From NCBI GenBank assembly GCA_020056155.1, contig JAGVII010000644.1, forward strand, positions 1 through 7,826: DNA of 7,826 bases, given 5' to 3'. The position numbers and the translations under genes were made by a program. Origin of the DNA: Afipia sp. (GTDB taxonomy: Bacteria > Pseudomonadota > Alphaproteobacteria > Rhizobiales > Xanthobacteraceae). Positions 1 to 7,180 of this stretch are shown piece after piece; position 1 is the first letter of the stretch; every line of letters begins with the position of its first letter. Under the pieces are notes generated by a model. It was not told the DNA's origin. It did not search any database and worked only from the letters and a program-made list of their open reading frames with translations.

Positions 1-198
1 CGCATAGGAACATCGCAGACCATCAGCACTCAGTTCCGCGGCTTGTTGAAGAATGTGCCGAAAATCACGTGTCTGTAATGCAGCACTCCCGAATTCTCTA
101 AGCAGTGCCTGCTGGCGTCGTCGGTAAGGCAGTTCGTCCTGAATACTAAGAAAATAGTCGGAGGCAGTCTGGGACGCCATCCTCGGTTCGGAGGGCAT
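1..198 (-). CDS. Sensor protein, GAF-type N-terminus (partial, runs off left edge)
   Basis: An open minus-strand frame enters from the window edge and starts at an ATG at 196-198, or at a second in-frame ATG at 178-180. An in-frame stop lies further upstream, with no other ATG between. The product begins with a short polar leader, then a helical stretch reading DELPYRRRQQALLREFG, followed by ALQTRDFRHILQQAAELSADGL before the edge. This pattern (QQALLxEFG, then a 'LxxILQxAxxLxAxGL' helix) is what I know from the start of GAF domains in soluble sensor histidine kinases and related signalling proteins of rhizobia. The domain core and any kinase part lie outside the window, so the output activity is unknown. 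Neither start has a clear Shine-Dalgarno sequence. The gene is co-directional with the catabolic genes but separated from them by about 700 bases, so it is probably unrelated. The family call is from memory of the pattern only. Confidence 0.55.
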   Translation of the reverse strand, partial: MPSEPRMASQTASDYFLSIQDELPYRRRQQALLREFGSAALQTRDFRHILQQAAELSADGLRCSYA

Positions 199-570
199 AA
201 AATTTTGCCAATTCTGGGTAGCATCATTGCAGGGGCGTCCTGACCATGCGCGCAGAGCTTCAATGAGTCCGCCGCATCAGTTGCCCGAATGATCACGGAC
301 TACAACGCTGACACCAACGCTTCGTTCCGCCCTGTAGCTGTCACTGAACCGGGGCAGAAATCCATATCTCAAAATACGAGCAGGCTGCAGGAATGTGCCA
401 GTTTGCAGTCAGGTTTCGACTGCCGCCCCCACCGCGCAGTAGTTTTTATTCTCCGGTCTCTGAGGCGAGTCTCCAGAAAACGGGAATTCTTCAATGGTTG
501 AGTGGAGACCGGGCACCGATTTCGGAAGATAGTGGTTCGAATCCGGCCCCTGTAGAGCCTCAGAATGTAC
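199..570. other. Intergenic stretch, no recognisable gene
   Basis: Small open frames on both strands here overlap one another and show no recognisable domain, signal peptide or good ribosome binding site. The only local signal is GGTTCGAATCC at 534-544, which matches the T-loop consensus of a tRNA. The flanking bases form only about three T-stem pairs, and I find no matching 5' acceptor or anticodon arm upstream, so no tRNA is called. It may be a scrap of one. The stretch also includes the untranslated region upstream of the sensor gene that starts at 198. Confidence 0.5.
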
Positions 571-597
571 GAAAGGCCCGCTATTGGCGGGCCTTTC
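571..597. terminator. Perfect GC-rich hairpin, probable intrinsic terminator
   Basis: The arms GAAAGGCCCGC (571-581) and GCGGGCCTTTC (587-597) are exact reverse complements around a 5-base TATTG loop, giving an 11-bp stem. The 3' arm ends in CTTTC on both strands, which supplies a short pyrimidine-rich tail but no long T run; an A-run at 604-610 lies just outside on the plus strand. Hairpins of this GGCCCGC/GCGGGCC type commonly end transcripts in alphaproteobacteria. It could stop plus-strand transcription past the tRNA-like scrap, or leftward transcription from the carboxyltransferase before it reaches the sensor gene. The direction cannot be decided from sequence. Confidence 0.6.
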
Positions 598-677
598 TCA
601 CGCAAAAAAAGGAAACTCTCTAAAAGCCTGACTGCTTGGCTGGCGACGCAGTGCTGATCGCGCCGGTCTCCGCGCCG

Positions 678-847
678 ATTCCCTGCTAACAGGGAATTTT
701 ACAGGGAAATTCGCGAAACTTGACCCCCGCAGAGCGCTTTGGAGGCAAGAAACCGTAGCGCCACAGCGACTTCCGGGATATTTCCCTAGAAAATTAACAG
801 GGAAGACTTTCGAGGAACAGGGAAACTTCGCGCACAAAACAGGGATA
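678..847. repeat. Cluster of five short AACAGGGAA-like repeats
   Basis: The core ACAGGGA occurs five times in the same orientation, at 688-696, 701-709, 796-804, 816-825 and 838-847 (the last as AACAGGGATA), with irregular spacing. The first copy is the right arm of a perfect 8-bp inverted repeat, ATTCCCTG-CTAA-CAGGGAAT (678-697). A further GGGATATTTCCC element sits at 775-786. The patch lies between the hairpin and the 3' end of the carboxyltransferase gene. I recall similar CAGGGAA-rich non-coding stretches scattered through Bradyrhizobium-group genomes, often near tRNA or integration sites, but that is memory and not shown here. Irregular spacing and short units exclude a CRISPR array. Function is unknown. 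Confidence 0.6.
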
Positions 848-908
848 TTCGGAACCGGTAGGGCCAAACTGCAAAGCCAGCGCGGATTCGAATTCCAACC
901 TATACAAG

Positions 909-2471
909 TTACGGCCTGAACGAGAACTGCGGAGGGCCGAGTTGATGCATCAGACCGGGACGCACAAGCTCGATCCAGTCGCACAACCGCGACCGCGTTT
1001 CGCGCGGGTGGATGAGGTCGTGGATCGAGAAGGCCTCGGCTTTGCCGAACGGAGATTGCAGCGCGGCGAACTGGTCTTCAAGTTCAAGCCGTTTTGCAGC
1101 GGGATCTGCGGCCGCGGCAATCTCCTGCCGGAATGCAAGCGCGACGCCACCTTCCACCGGCAGCGCACCGCTTTCGGCCGATGGCCATGCCAGTACATGA
1201 CAACCCGATGGCATGTGAGCATAGTTGGCAAGCCCCATGCTCTTGCGCACCAGAACCGCTGCCCAGGGTATCGTGGACAGCGCTACTGAAATCAGCGCCG
1301 ACGCGCCGTGCCTGATGGTGGCGTCGCGCTCCGCATCGGGACCGATCATGAAACCGGGCTCATCCACGAAGGTCACGATCGGGTGATGGAACGTCTGGCA
1401 GAGGTCGACGAATTTCCGCAGCTTCTGGGCTCCCGCCGCGGTGAGCGATCCAGCATTGTGCTTTGGGTCGCTGGCGAAGATGCCGACAGCACAGCCTGAC
1501 AGCCGCGCGAAGCCGGTGATCTGGCCGGGGCCGTATTTCTTGCCTATCTCGAAGAACGAGCCGCGATCGACAATCGCCTCGACCACCTGCCGCATGCTAT
1601 AGATACGCTTGCGGTTGGCGGGAATAATGTCGGTAAGTTCCGGCGCTTCGCGGTTGGCCGGATCGTCGGTCGCGGTGCGTGGCGCCAATTCCCAGACGTT
1701 CTGCGGCATGTAGGACAGAAAGCGCTTAATGGATTCGAAGGCCGCATCCTCGTCCTCGACCACGTCATCGACAAGACCGCTTTTTTCGTGAATGTGTGCG
1801 CCACCCAGTTCTTCCTTCGTCAGTTTGACGCCAAGCGCACGCTCGACCAGCGCCGGACCGCCGGTCAGGATTTGCGATGTAGTCCGCGTCATCACCGTGT
1901 AATGCGAGGCGACAAGTCGGCCGGCCGGAAAACCGGCAACCGCGCCAACCGCTGCGCTCGCAACCGGCACGCTTCCAAGACACCGCGCGATGGATTCGAA
2001 ACGGCTGCGTTCGTAGACCGCTCCAGGGAGGGTTTGAACCCTCTTGCCTCCGCTTCCGGTGATGCTCGCGCCAGAACCTTCATGAAACCGCACAAGCGGA
2101 ATTCGATATTGCAGCGCGAGGTCTTCCGTGTAGATGCTTTTACGCAGCCCCGCGACATTTGGCGAACCGGCGCCCATGGTGAAATCCTCGCCGGCCACCA
2201 CGCAGTGTCGTCCTGCAATCTTGCCGATGCCGAGCACGAAGTTCGCAGGCGTGAACGACAGCGAGCCGTCTTCCGCGCGTTCGCCTTCGCCGGCGATCGG
2301 GCCGACTTCCTTCAGCGTGTCTTTATCAAGGATGTGCTCGATCCGCTCGCGGATGGTGAGGCGACCCTTGTCGTGCTGCTTACGAACCGCATCCTCGCCT
2401 CCTTGCAGAAGCGCCAGCTTGCGCCGCTCATCGATTTCGTCTGTCCTGTCCTGCCACGCAGTTGAACGCAT
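909..2471 (-). CDS. Acyl-CoA carboxylase, carboxyltransferase (beta) subunit
   Basis: The 520-residue product has the usual length and both halves of the biotin-dependent carboxyltransferase fold (propionyl/methylmalonyl-CoA carboxylase beta family). It would transfer CO2 from carboxybiotin to an acyl-CoA in the cytoplasm. Visible landmarks are the N-terminal TIRERIEHILD segment (about 39-49), EGSGA (131-135), GGPALVE (204-210), ELGGAHIHEKSGLVDD (221-236, the family's ELGG...SG..D motif), DPKHNAGSLT (335-344), VDEPGFMIG (369-377, usually DVPGFMPG), and WPSAESGALPVEGGVAL (429-445). The end, HDLIHPRETRSRLCDW then GPPQFSFRP, matches family C-termini, so the gene looks intact. The ATG is preceded by GGAGAG at 2477-2482 with 5-base spacing, which supports this start; the stop is TAA. 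No biotin carboxylase or complete biotin carrier lies beside it, so its partners must be elsewhere. The substrate cannot be named; the CoA ligase gene upstream suggests a carboxylic or aromatic acid route. Confidence 0.9.
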   Translation of the reverse strand: MRSTAWQDRTDEIDERRKLALLQGGEDAVRKQHDKGRLTIRERIEHILDKDTLKEVGPIAGEGERAEDGSLSFTPANFVLGIGKIAGRHCVVAGEDFTMGAGSPNVAGLRKSIYTEDLALQYRIPLVRFHEGSGASITGSGGKRVQTLPGAVYERSRFESIARCLGSVPVASAAVGAVAGFPAGRLVASHYTVMTRTTSQILTGGPALVERALGVKLTKEELGGAHIHEKSGLVDDVVEDEDAAFESIKRFLSYMPQNVWELAPRTATDDPANREAPELTDIIPANRKRIYSMRQVVEAIVDRGSFFEIGKKYGPGQITGFARLSGCAVGIFASDPKHNAGSLTAAGAQKLRKFVDLCQTFHHPIVTFVDEPGFMIGPDAERDATIRHGASALISVALSTIPWAAVLVRKSMGLANYAHMPSGCHVLAWPSAESGALPVEGGVALAFRQEIAAAADPAAKRLELEDQFAALQSPFGKAEAFSIHDLIHPRETRSRLCDWIELVRPGLMHQLGPPQFSFRP

Positions 2472-2572
2472 CGGCTCTCTCCATGTCGCGCTGGCTTGCA
2501 GCGGTTATATTTCAGGTCTTCAGAACGAAGAGCAACTTACCTTCTTCGATCACATCATCGGCCCGGACGAGC

Positions 2573-2854
2573 CAGACAATCCAGGTCACGTCGCATCTTG
2601 CATTGAACTTGGTCGAAGCAGTCGTAGCCGCGACCGCTGGAGCCGGGATTGCCGGCGGGTTCTCTTACCGCGTCGATGATTTGGCTAAATCGCGGTCGTT
2701 GGTGAGGTTGTTGGAAGCATACGAGCCACCTCCCGGTCCGGTCAGCTTGATCTACCCCAAGCCAACGTCAAGTACCCTGAAATTGCGCGCCTTACTTGAT
2801 TTTTCAATTCTGCGACTGGAGGCAACGGCTGGACTACAAAAGTATGTAGCCTGA
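2573..2854 (+). pseudogene. LysR-type regulator, C-terminal remnant
   Basis: The plus-strand frame ending in TGA at 2852-2854 reads VTSHLALNLVEAVVAATAGA, then GIAGGFSYRVDD, then LVRLLEAYEPPPGPVSLIYP, and ends LKLRALLDFSILRL. This is the terminal part of a LysR effector-binding domain, whose usual form is 'L.VN..EA...AA..G.GI....SYQV...L..G.LVRLLE.. EPPP.PV.LVYP...L..K.RAFLDF'. The DNA-binding helix-turn-helix and most of the effector domain are missing. Family-like sequence fades out at about 2570, and no upstream frame restores it before the divergent carboxyltransferase start at 2471. It is therefore a 3' stump of a regulator, lying antisense between the ligase and carboxyltransferase genes and presumably left by a deletion or insertion. 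Such regulators are often transcribed divergently from the operon they control, so it may once have governed one of the neighbours. I am confident of the family and less so of the exact left boundary. Confidence 0.8.
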
Positions 2855-2938
2855 CGGAAGTTATTGGACGGTCCTGGAGCTACCTTGTGCCGCGCTGGCG
2901 AATTCCCAAGGGGACATACGCATCGATCGACGGATACA

Positions 2939-4768
2939 CTAAACAACGATCACGTGATCTTTTGGCTCGGAGGAATACAGCAATTCGACGCGCGACATCC
3001 GATTGCTCAATACAGCACGTTGGTTGACATAGGCTTTGTCCGTGATCTCACCTGCCGCCAATGAGGGAGGCTCCTCAAGGATTGTGAAAGAGCAAATGCG
3101 ATCGCTGCCGCCAACCTTTGCATTGTGCGTTCTAAAGCACTGCTGAAGAAAAGCGATTACGCCGGGATCGCTGGCTAGATTATCGCCACCACCGACGACA
3201 TGCTCTTTCGCCATCACCGGGTTTAACCAGCCCAGTAAAGCACAAGACGGACGATTCTCGCCGGCGATTACAGCATCCTGAAAGACACCGCGAGTCGCAG
3301 CCAACACTGTGGCGCGTAGATTTCCAGCAACTACCCATGTTCCGTTTGCAAGTTTGAAATTTTCGGACAACCGTCCCGTAAAGCGCAAACCCATCTGCGG
3401 ACGGGCCGGATCGATGAACGATACAGTGTCGCCAATCCGGTAAAATCCTTCGTCGTCAAACGCCGCCGCAGTTAGATCTGGGCGTCCAAGATACCCAGGT
3501 GTCACATTGGGTCCGCGCACTCGAGCCTCATATGAGTCTCCAGCGGGAACGAGCTTTAACTCGAGCCCGGGTGCCGGAAGTCCGAGTTCGCCTGGTTCCT
3601 CGGTGGCCCAATGAGTCGTGCTGATCGTAGGTGCGGTCTCGGTCGTACCGTAACCGGACATCACGGGGATATGTCGACCAGTCGTAGTTTTCGCGAGATG
3701 ATAGAGCTTGTCCAGTGTCGTTCGCGAAATGGCCGACCCTGCGTAACTAATCCGGTCAATGAGCCGAAAGAAACTCGTTCGCAGATCGACATCGACTTCC
3801 AGCGCCTCACACAACAGCGTGTAGCCGGCCGGCACGTTGAACATGCTGGTCGGGGATACTTCCTTCAGGTTGGCGATGGTCTTGTGAAACAACTGCGGAA
3901 CGGGACGGCCATCATCGATATAGAGCGTGCCGCCATATCTCAGAATGCCCTGCAGGATGATGTTGCTTCCCATTGTATGATGCCAAGGGAGCCATTCGAC
4001 CTGAACCGGCGCTTCGCGAGGCAACACCAGCAACGATCCCATCTCGAGCGCACTCGCCATCATCAGATGCGTATTGATCACGCCCTTTGGCAGCCCCGTC
4101 GAACCAGACGTGAACAATATCTTGGCGGGCGACTCCATGGCGATGGAACGAAACGCGTTCTCGAACGAAGCACCCGGCGCTGTCTCATAGAGCGACCTGA
4201 TCGCCAGCGATCCGGCTTTCTGATCAGCCGCAATCCACGTCGCGCTCGCAAGCTCCGGAATCGCGCGAGCGGCGGCATAGGCATCACTGTCCTGCACAAA
4301 GACGAACGACGGTCGGAGCAGTGTGCTGATGTCCTGCAGGCGAGCCAGGCCACCGGGCATGAGCGAATAATTCGGCGAGATCGGAGCCACCACCAAGCCA
4401 GCCGACATCGCGGCGAACATGACGACCGCGTGCTCTATCGAATTGCCGGAAAGGATCGCGAGCTTGTCTCCACGCTGTGCACCTTGATCGAGCAAAGCTT
4501 GACCGACAGCCCGCACCCGCGCCCACATCTCCGCGTATGACACTTTTTCCCACGCACCGTCGCCGCCACGCTGAGCAAGAAACGTCCGGTGTGGGGCTTT
4601 TTCTGCCCATGCGGGAAGGGAGTCCAAAATCGACCATTCGGGCTCCTTGAATGCGATCGGTGATCTCAATACGAGTGTGCCGTTGACACGATTTTCAATC
4701 TCCACTTTTCGCGGAGCAAAACTAGGGCCTTGTGAAGCAACGTTAGATTCTGATCCGTCAGTCATCAT
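2939..4768 (-). CDS. Feruloyl-CoA synthase-like acyl-CoA ligase
   Basis: The 609-residue product belongs to the ANL adenylate-forming superfamily, which activates a carboxylic acid with ATP and joins it to coenzyme A. Motifs are complete and in order: the P-loop FTSGSTGLPKG (219-229), WLPWHHTMG (259-267), YGTTE (373-377), YRIGD (443-447, ribose-binding Asp), GRLSENFKLANGTWV (465-479, hinge and C-domain), and GEITDKAYVNQRAVL (573-587), where Lys578 fits the catalytic lysine. The WxPWHH..G, NFKL.NG.WV and GEITDK.Y.NQRAVL signatures are those I associate with the feruloyl-CoA synthase branch acting on ferulate, coumarate or caffeate, so a hydroxycinnamate or related aromatic acid is the likely substrate. 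The exact substrate is inference. The start is one of two tandem ATGs (4768 or 4765), with only a weak ribosome binding site. The stop of the upstream binding-protein gene is 99 bases away, so co-transcription is plausible. No enoyl-CoA hydratase/lyase that would complete ferulate breakdown is in the window. Confidence 0.85.
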   Translation of the reverse strand: MMTDGSESNVASQGPSFAPRKVEIENRVNGTLVLRSPIAFKEPEWSILDSLPAWAEKAPHRTFLAQRGGDGAWEKVSYAEMWARVRAVGQALLDQGAQRGDKLAILSGNSIEHAVVMFAAMSAGLVVAPISPNYSLMPGGLARLQDISTLLRPSFVFVQDSDAYAAARAIPELASATWIAADQKAGSLAIRSLYETAPGASFENAFRSIAMESPAKILFTSGSTGLPKGVINTHLMMASALEMGSLLVLPREAPVQVEWLPWHHTMGSNIILQGILRYGGTLYIDDGRPVPQLFHKTIANLKEVSPTSMFNVPAGYTLLCEALEVDVDLRTSFFRLIDRISYAGSAISRTTLDKLYHLAKTTTGRHIPVMSGYGTTETAPTISTTHWATEEPGELGLPAPGLELKLVPAGDSYEARVRGPNVTPGYLGRPDLTAAAFDDEGFYRIGDTVSFIDPARPQMGLRFTGRLSENFKLANGTWVVAGNLRATVLAATRGVFQDAVIAGENRPSCALLGWLNPVMAKEHVVGGGDNLASDPGVIAFLQQCFRTHNAKVGGSDRICSFTILEEPPSLAAGEITDKAYVNQRAVLSNRMSRVELLYSSEPKDHVIVV

Positions 4769-4867
4769 TTTTGCTACATAACTGCAAAAGAAAATTAAAC
4801 TTCAAACGTAGGAGCGTCGTCCGACTAGCAGGCGTACTTTTGAATCGAACGAAAGCACGTTTTTACG

Positions 4868-6073
4868 TCATTCGGCTCCATCATCCCGAATACCGCCGAA
4901 CTGCTCCCAACTGTGGCCGTTCCAGCGCTGCAATTGCAGCTGCGTCCAATTCATGTTGCTGGATTCGCTCGTATTCGCAACGATTCCGTCAAACACAGTC
5001 GGCACCACTACATTCTTAAGCGACTTGGCTTGCTTAATGATGTTGGCGCGCGAAAAATCGCCGCCGCATTGACGAAGGATCTGTTCAAGAATCTTGCCTT
5101 GTACATATCCAGTCTGATAACTGCCGTTTTGATAGTCTGCGCCTTTCAGATACTTGTCGAAGAAGGCTTTGTAGGCTTTCACCCCCTCATCCTTCTCCCA
5201 TTTTGGATCGGTAGGATCCTTATTTACTGTACCAACAATTACGCCAATAGAATTCTCAAGACCGGCTGGCTTCAACGTTCCGCCGATTGACCCTGAAGGA
5301 AAATCCAGCACCATCTGCGTTTTCCAACCAAGCTCGGCAACTTTTCGGATAGCTTGCGCCGCAAACTTCGGCGTGCCCGCAACAAAGAGCGCATCAGCGC
5401 CCGAGCTTTTAAGGTTCACAACCTGGGAATCGACGGTTGGCTCCGAAACCTCATACGCAGCAGTGACGACGCGTTTGTCAAAGTCCTCCTTGAAGAAAGA
5501 CTTGAAAGCGCTGACGTAATCTTTGCCGAGATCATCGTTCTGATACAAGATCGCGTACTTTTTGCCGGGCAGCGTTTTGTTGAGATACTTCGCATAAATT
5601 CGGCCCTCGATCTGGTAGCTCACCAAACCCGTCGTTGTGAGGGGGTAGTCGGCCACAACTGTAAACTTGCTGGAGCCACTGATGATCGAGACTGATGGAA
5701 TACCCTTGGCAGTCAGATACTTTGCCGTCGCCGAAATCCCCGGTGTGCCGAGTTGGCCGAACATGAAGGATATCTCGTCGCTTTCCACCAGCTTGCGCGC
5801 ATGCTCTACCGCCTTCGGCGGGCTGTAGGCATCGTCCATCGCGATGTAGTTAATCTTGCGCCCGTTGATGCCGCCGCGATCATTGATAAATTGCGTATAA
5901 GCTATGACGCCTTTACCAACGAGGCCGATCGATGACGCGGGACCGCTGAAGGGAAAAATTCCGCCAATCTTGATTTCAGTGGGTGTAACCCCGGGCTGGT
6001 CAGCGGCCTTCGCAGGCAGTGCAAGTAAGGATGCACTCAAACATGCACCCATGATGCCTAACTTGATCCACAT
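4868..6073 (-). CDS. LivK-like ABC transporter substrate-binding protein
   Basis: This is a 401-residue periplasmic binding protein of the branched-chain amino acid (Leu/Ile/Val) type, a family that in soil alphaproteobacteria often binds aromatic acids and other carboxylates. A signal peptide covers residues 1 to about 23, ending ALPAKA before ADQPG, so the protein is exported. The mature part begins TEIKIGGIFPFSGPAS (32-47), then FINDRGGINGRKI (62-74) and MDDAYSPPKAVEHARKLVES (79-98), then YAILYQNDDLGKDY (173-186), and ends QLQLQRWNGHSWEQFG. All are typical of the family, and the length is normal. I place the start at the ATG at 6071-6073 because GGGAGGA lies 5 bases upstream and the signal peptide follows directly; the frame stays open to an earlier ATG at 6178, which would add 35 residues that look non-coding. 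No permease or ATPase genes are adjacent, so it must use a transporter encoded elsewhere or be an orphan. Its placement before the CoA ligase suggests that it captures the ligase's substrate. Confidence 0.9.
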   Translation of the reverse strand: MWIKLGIMGACLSASLLALPAKAADQPGVTPTEIKIGGIFPFSGPASSIGLVGKGVIAYTQFINDRGGINGRKINYIAMDDAYSPPKAVEHARKLVESDEISFMFGQLGTPGISATAKYLTAKGIPSVSIISGSSKFTVVADYPLTTTGLVSYQIEGRIYAKYLNKTLPGKKYAILYQNDDLGKDYVSAFKSFFKEDFDKRVVTAAYEVSEPTVDSQVVNLKSSGADALFVAGTPKFAAQAIRKVAELGWKTQMVLDFPSGSIGGTLKPAGLENSIGVIVGTVNKDPTDPKWEKDEGVKAYKAFFDKYLKGADYQNGSYQTGYVQGKILEQILRQCGGDFSRANIIKQAKSLKNVVVPTVFDGIVANTSESSNMNWTQLQLQRWNGHSWEQFGGIRDDGAE

Positions 6074-6078
6074 CTCTT

Positions 6079-6085
6079 TCCTCCC
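6079..6085 (-). promoter_or_regulatory. Strong ribosome binding site, fixes start of the LivK-like gene
   Basis: On the minus strand the sequence reads GGGAGGA, 5 bases before the ATG at 6071-6073. It is the best Shine-Dalgarno match in the window and decides the start against the earlier in-frame ATG at 6178. Confidence 0.75.
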
Positions 6086-6183
6086 TTGTGACAGCGGCTT
6101 CGTGGGCACTGCTAAGTTATCTTGTAGAACGGAGAAGTATCGTGTCCCGAACCGCGACCGGGCATCTGCCCAGATCACGAAAC

Positions 6184-7179
6184 CTACTGCGTGGCGAGTT
6201 TAAGCGCGTTAGCCATCGCGGTGAACTTCTCTCGCTCGCTCTTGAAGAATGCGTCGACTTCGGCGACGCTCATGGACTTCATCAGCCGCGAGCCTTGAAC
6301 GGCCACCCGGTCGAGATATTCCGGGCTCGCAAGCCATGCGTTAACCGCCTCGTTCAGGCGCTTGACAACCGGCTCCGGCGTTTCGGGCGGCGCGAACAAT
6401 GCGGCCCAGATGCTGTACTCGAAATTCTTGAGCTTTGGATTTTCGGTCATCGTCGGCACGTCCGGCAGAGACGGATGGCGCTTGTCGCTGGCGATAGCGA
6501 TCGCCTTTATCTTACCTGACTTGATCAGTTCGAGGACTGGTCCACCTAATGGAGCAAAAGTCAGATCGAGATGCTGGCCTGTGATGTCCGAGACCACCGG
6601 CGCGACACCCTTGTAAGGGACTTCCAGGAAGTTCGTCTTCGTCCGGGCCTGGAAATCGGCGCCAACGATATGCGCGGTCGATCCTTTGCCCCAGTGACCA
6701 ATCGTCAGTTCCTTGTTTCCGGGCTTTGATGCATAAGCGATTAGTTCGTCAAGCGTCTTGAACGAATGGGCCGAACTGGACACCAGGATGAAGTCCGAGT
6801 TTCCAACCACACCGATCAGCTTGAAACTCTCGGGCTGATACTTCGCAGACGCAATTGTGAAAGGCGCGGTCACGAGATCCGAACCCGTCGTTCCGAGAAT
6901 CGTATAGCCATCCGCCTTAGCGTTGAGCACGGCCGTTGCGGCGATCGAACCGGCGGCTCCCGCGACGTTCTCCGTCACCATGGTCTGGCCGAGGTTGCGT
7001 TCCAGAATCTGATTAGCGGCGCGAATCGAAGCGTCGGACGGTCCGCCCGCCGGAAAGGCGGCCTTGATCGTCACCGGCCGCGACGGGAAGTTTTGCGCCA
7101 TGGCCGCGGAGCTCAGGCCGATAGCGAACGCCGCCAGCAGCAAACCATTCGCGGAACGTTCGAAAGATTTCAGATACAT
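6184..7179 (-). CDS. Bug/TctC-family tripartite tricarboxylate transporter receptor
   Basis: The 331-residue product is an exported solute receptor of the Bug (TctC) family. These deliver carboxylates and similar small molecules to TctA/TctB membrane proteins, and occur in excess of transporters in many proteobacteria. A signal peptide ends AAMA before QNFPSRPV (about residue 28). Family landmarks follow: FPSRPVTIKAAFPAGGPSDA (31-50), ENVAGAAGSIAA (70-81), ADGYTILGTT (89-98), a central VPYKG segment, then AIASDKRHPSLPDVPTM, and the final ALFAPPETPEPVVKRLNEAV region. Length and order are normal, so it looks intact. I chose the ATG at 7177-7179 because AAAGGA lies 8 bases upstream and the signal peptide follows; the open frame extends to 7263 but with residues that overlap a broken upstream gene. 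The stop (TAG) is 110 bases before the LivK-like start. No TctA or TctB gene is nearby. The ligand is unknown; the context suggests a carboxylic acid. Confidence 0.9.
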   Translation of the reverse strand: MYLKSFERSANGLLLAAFAIGLSSAAMAQNFPSRPVTIKAAFPAGGPSDASIRAANQILERNLGQTMVTENVAGAAGSIAATAVLNAKADGYTILGTTGSDLVTAPFTIASAKYQPESFKLIGVVGNSDFILVSSSAHSFKTLDELIAYASKPGNKELTIGHWGKGSTAHIVGADFQARTKTNFLEVPYKGVAPVVSDITGQHLDLTFAPLGGPVLELIKSGKIKAIAIASDKRHPSLPDVPTMTENPKLKNFEYSIWAALFAPPETPEPVVKRLNEAVNAWLASPEYLDRVAVQGSRLMKSMSVAEVDAFFKSEREKFTAMANALKLATQ

Positions 7180-7180
7180 G

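Noticed and set aside
30..296. 88-codon minus-strand frame at the left end
   Set aside because: The neighbouring minus-strand frame gives the GAF-type sensor N-terminus. This one is an out-of-frame shadow with no recognisable domain.
480..560. Complete tRNA gene around GGTTCGAATCC
   Set aside because: The T stem pairs poorly, and no complementary 5' acceptor strand or anticodon arm is found at the right distance on either strand.
678..847. CRISPR array
   Set aside because: The repeats are only about 7-9 bases long, spaced from a few bases to nearly 90, with no constant spacer length and no cas genes.
598..984. 128-codon minus-strand frame through the repeat patch
   Set aside because: It overlaps the C-terminus of the carboxyltransferase in another frame, and its repeated residues (FPVKFPVS and similar) simply mirror the AACAGGGAA repeats. 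No domain or start signal supports it.
1788..2465. 225-codon plus-strand open frame
   Set aside because: It lies wholly antisense to the carboxyltransferase gene, whose motifs are intact. Its translation is arginine-rich with no recognisable domain, as expected for a shadow of a GC-rich gene.
3611..4540. 309-codon plus-strand open frame
   Set aside because: It is entirely antisense to the acyl-CoA ligase, is rich in Arg and His, lacks domain motifs and has no convincing ribosome binding site.
6074..6178. 35-residue N-terminal extension of the LivK-like protein
   Set aside because: A strong GGGAGGA ribosome binding site and a standard signal peptide place the start at 6073. The extension would bury the signal peptide inside the protein.
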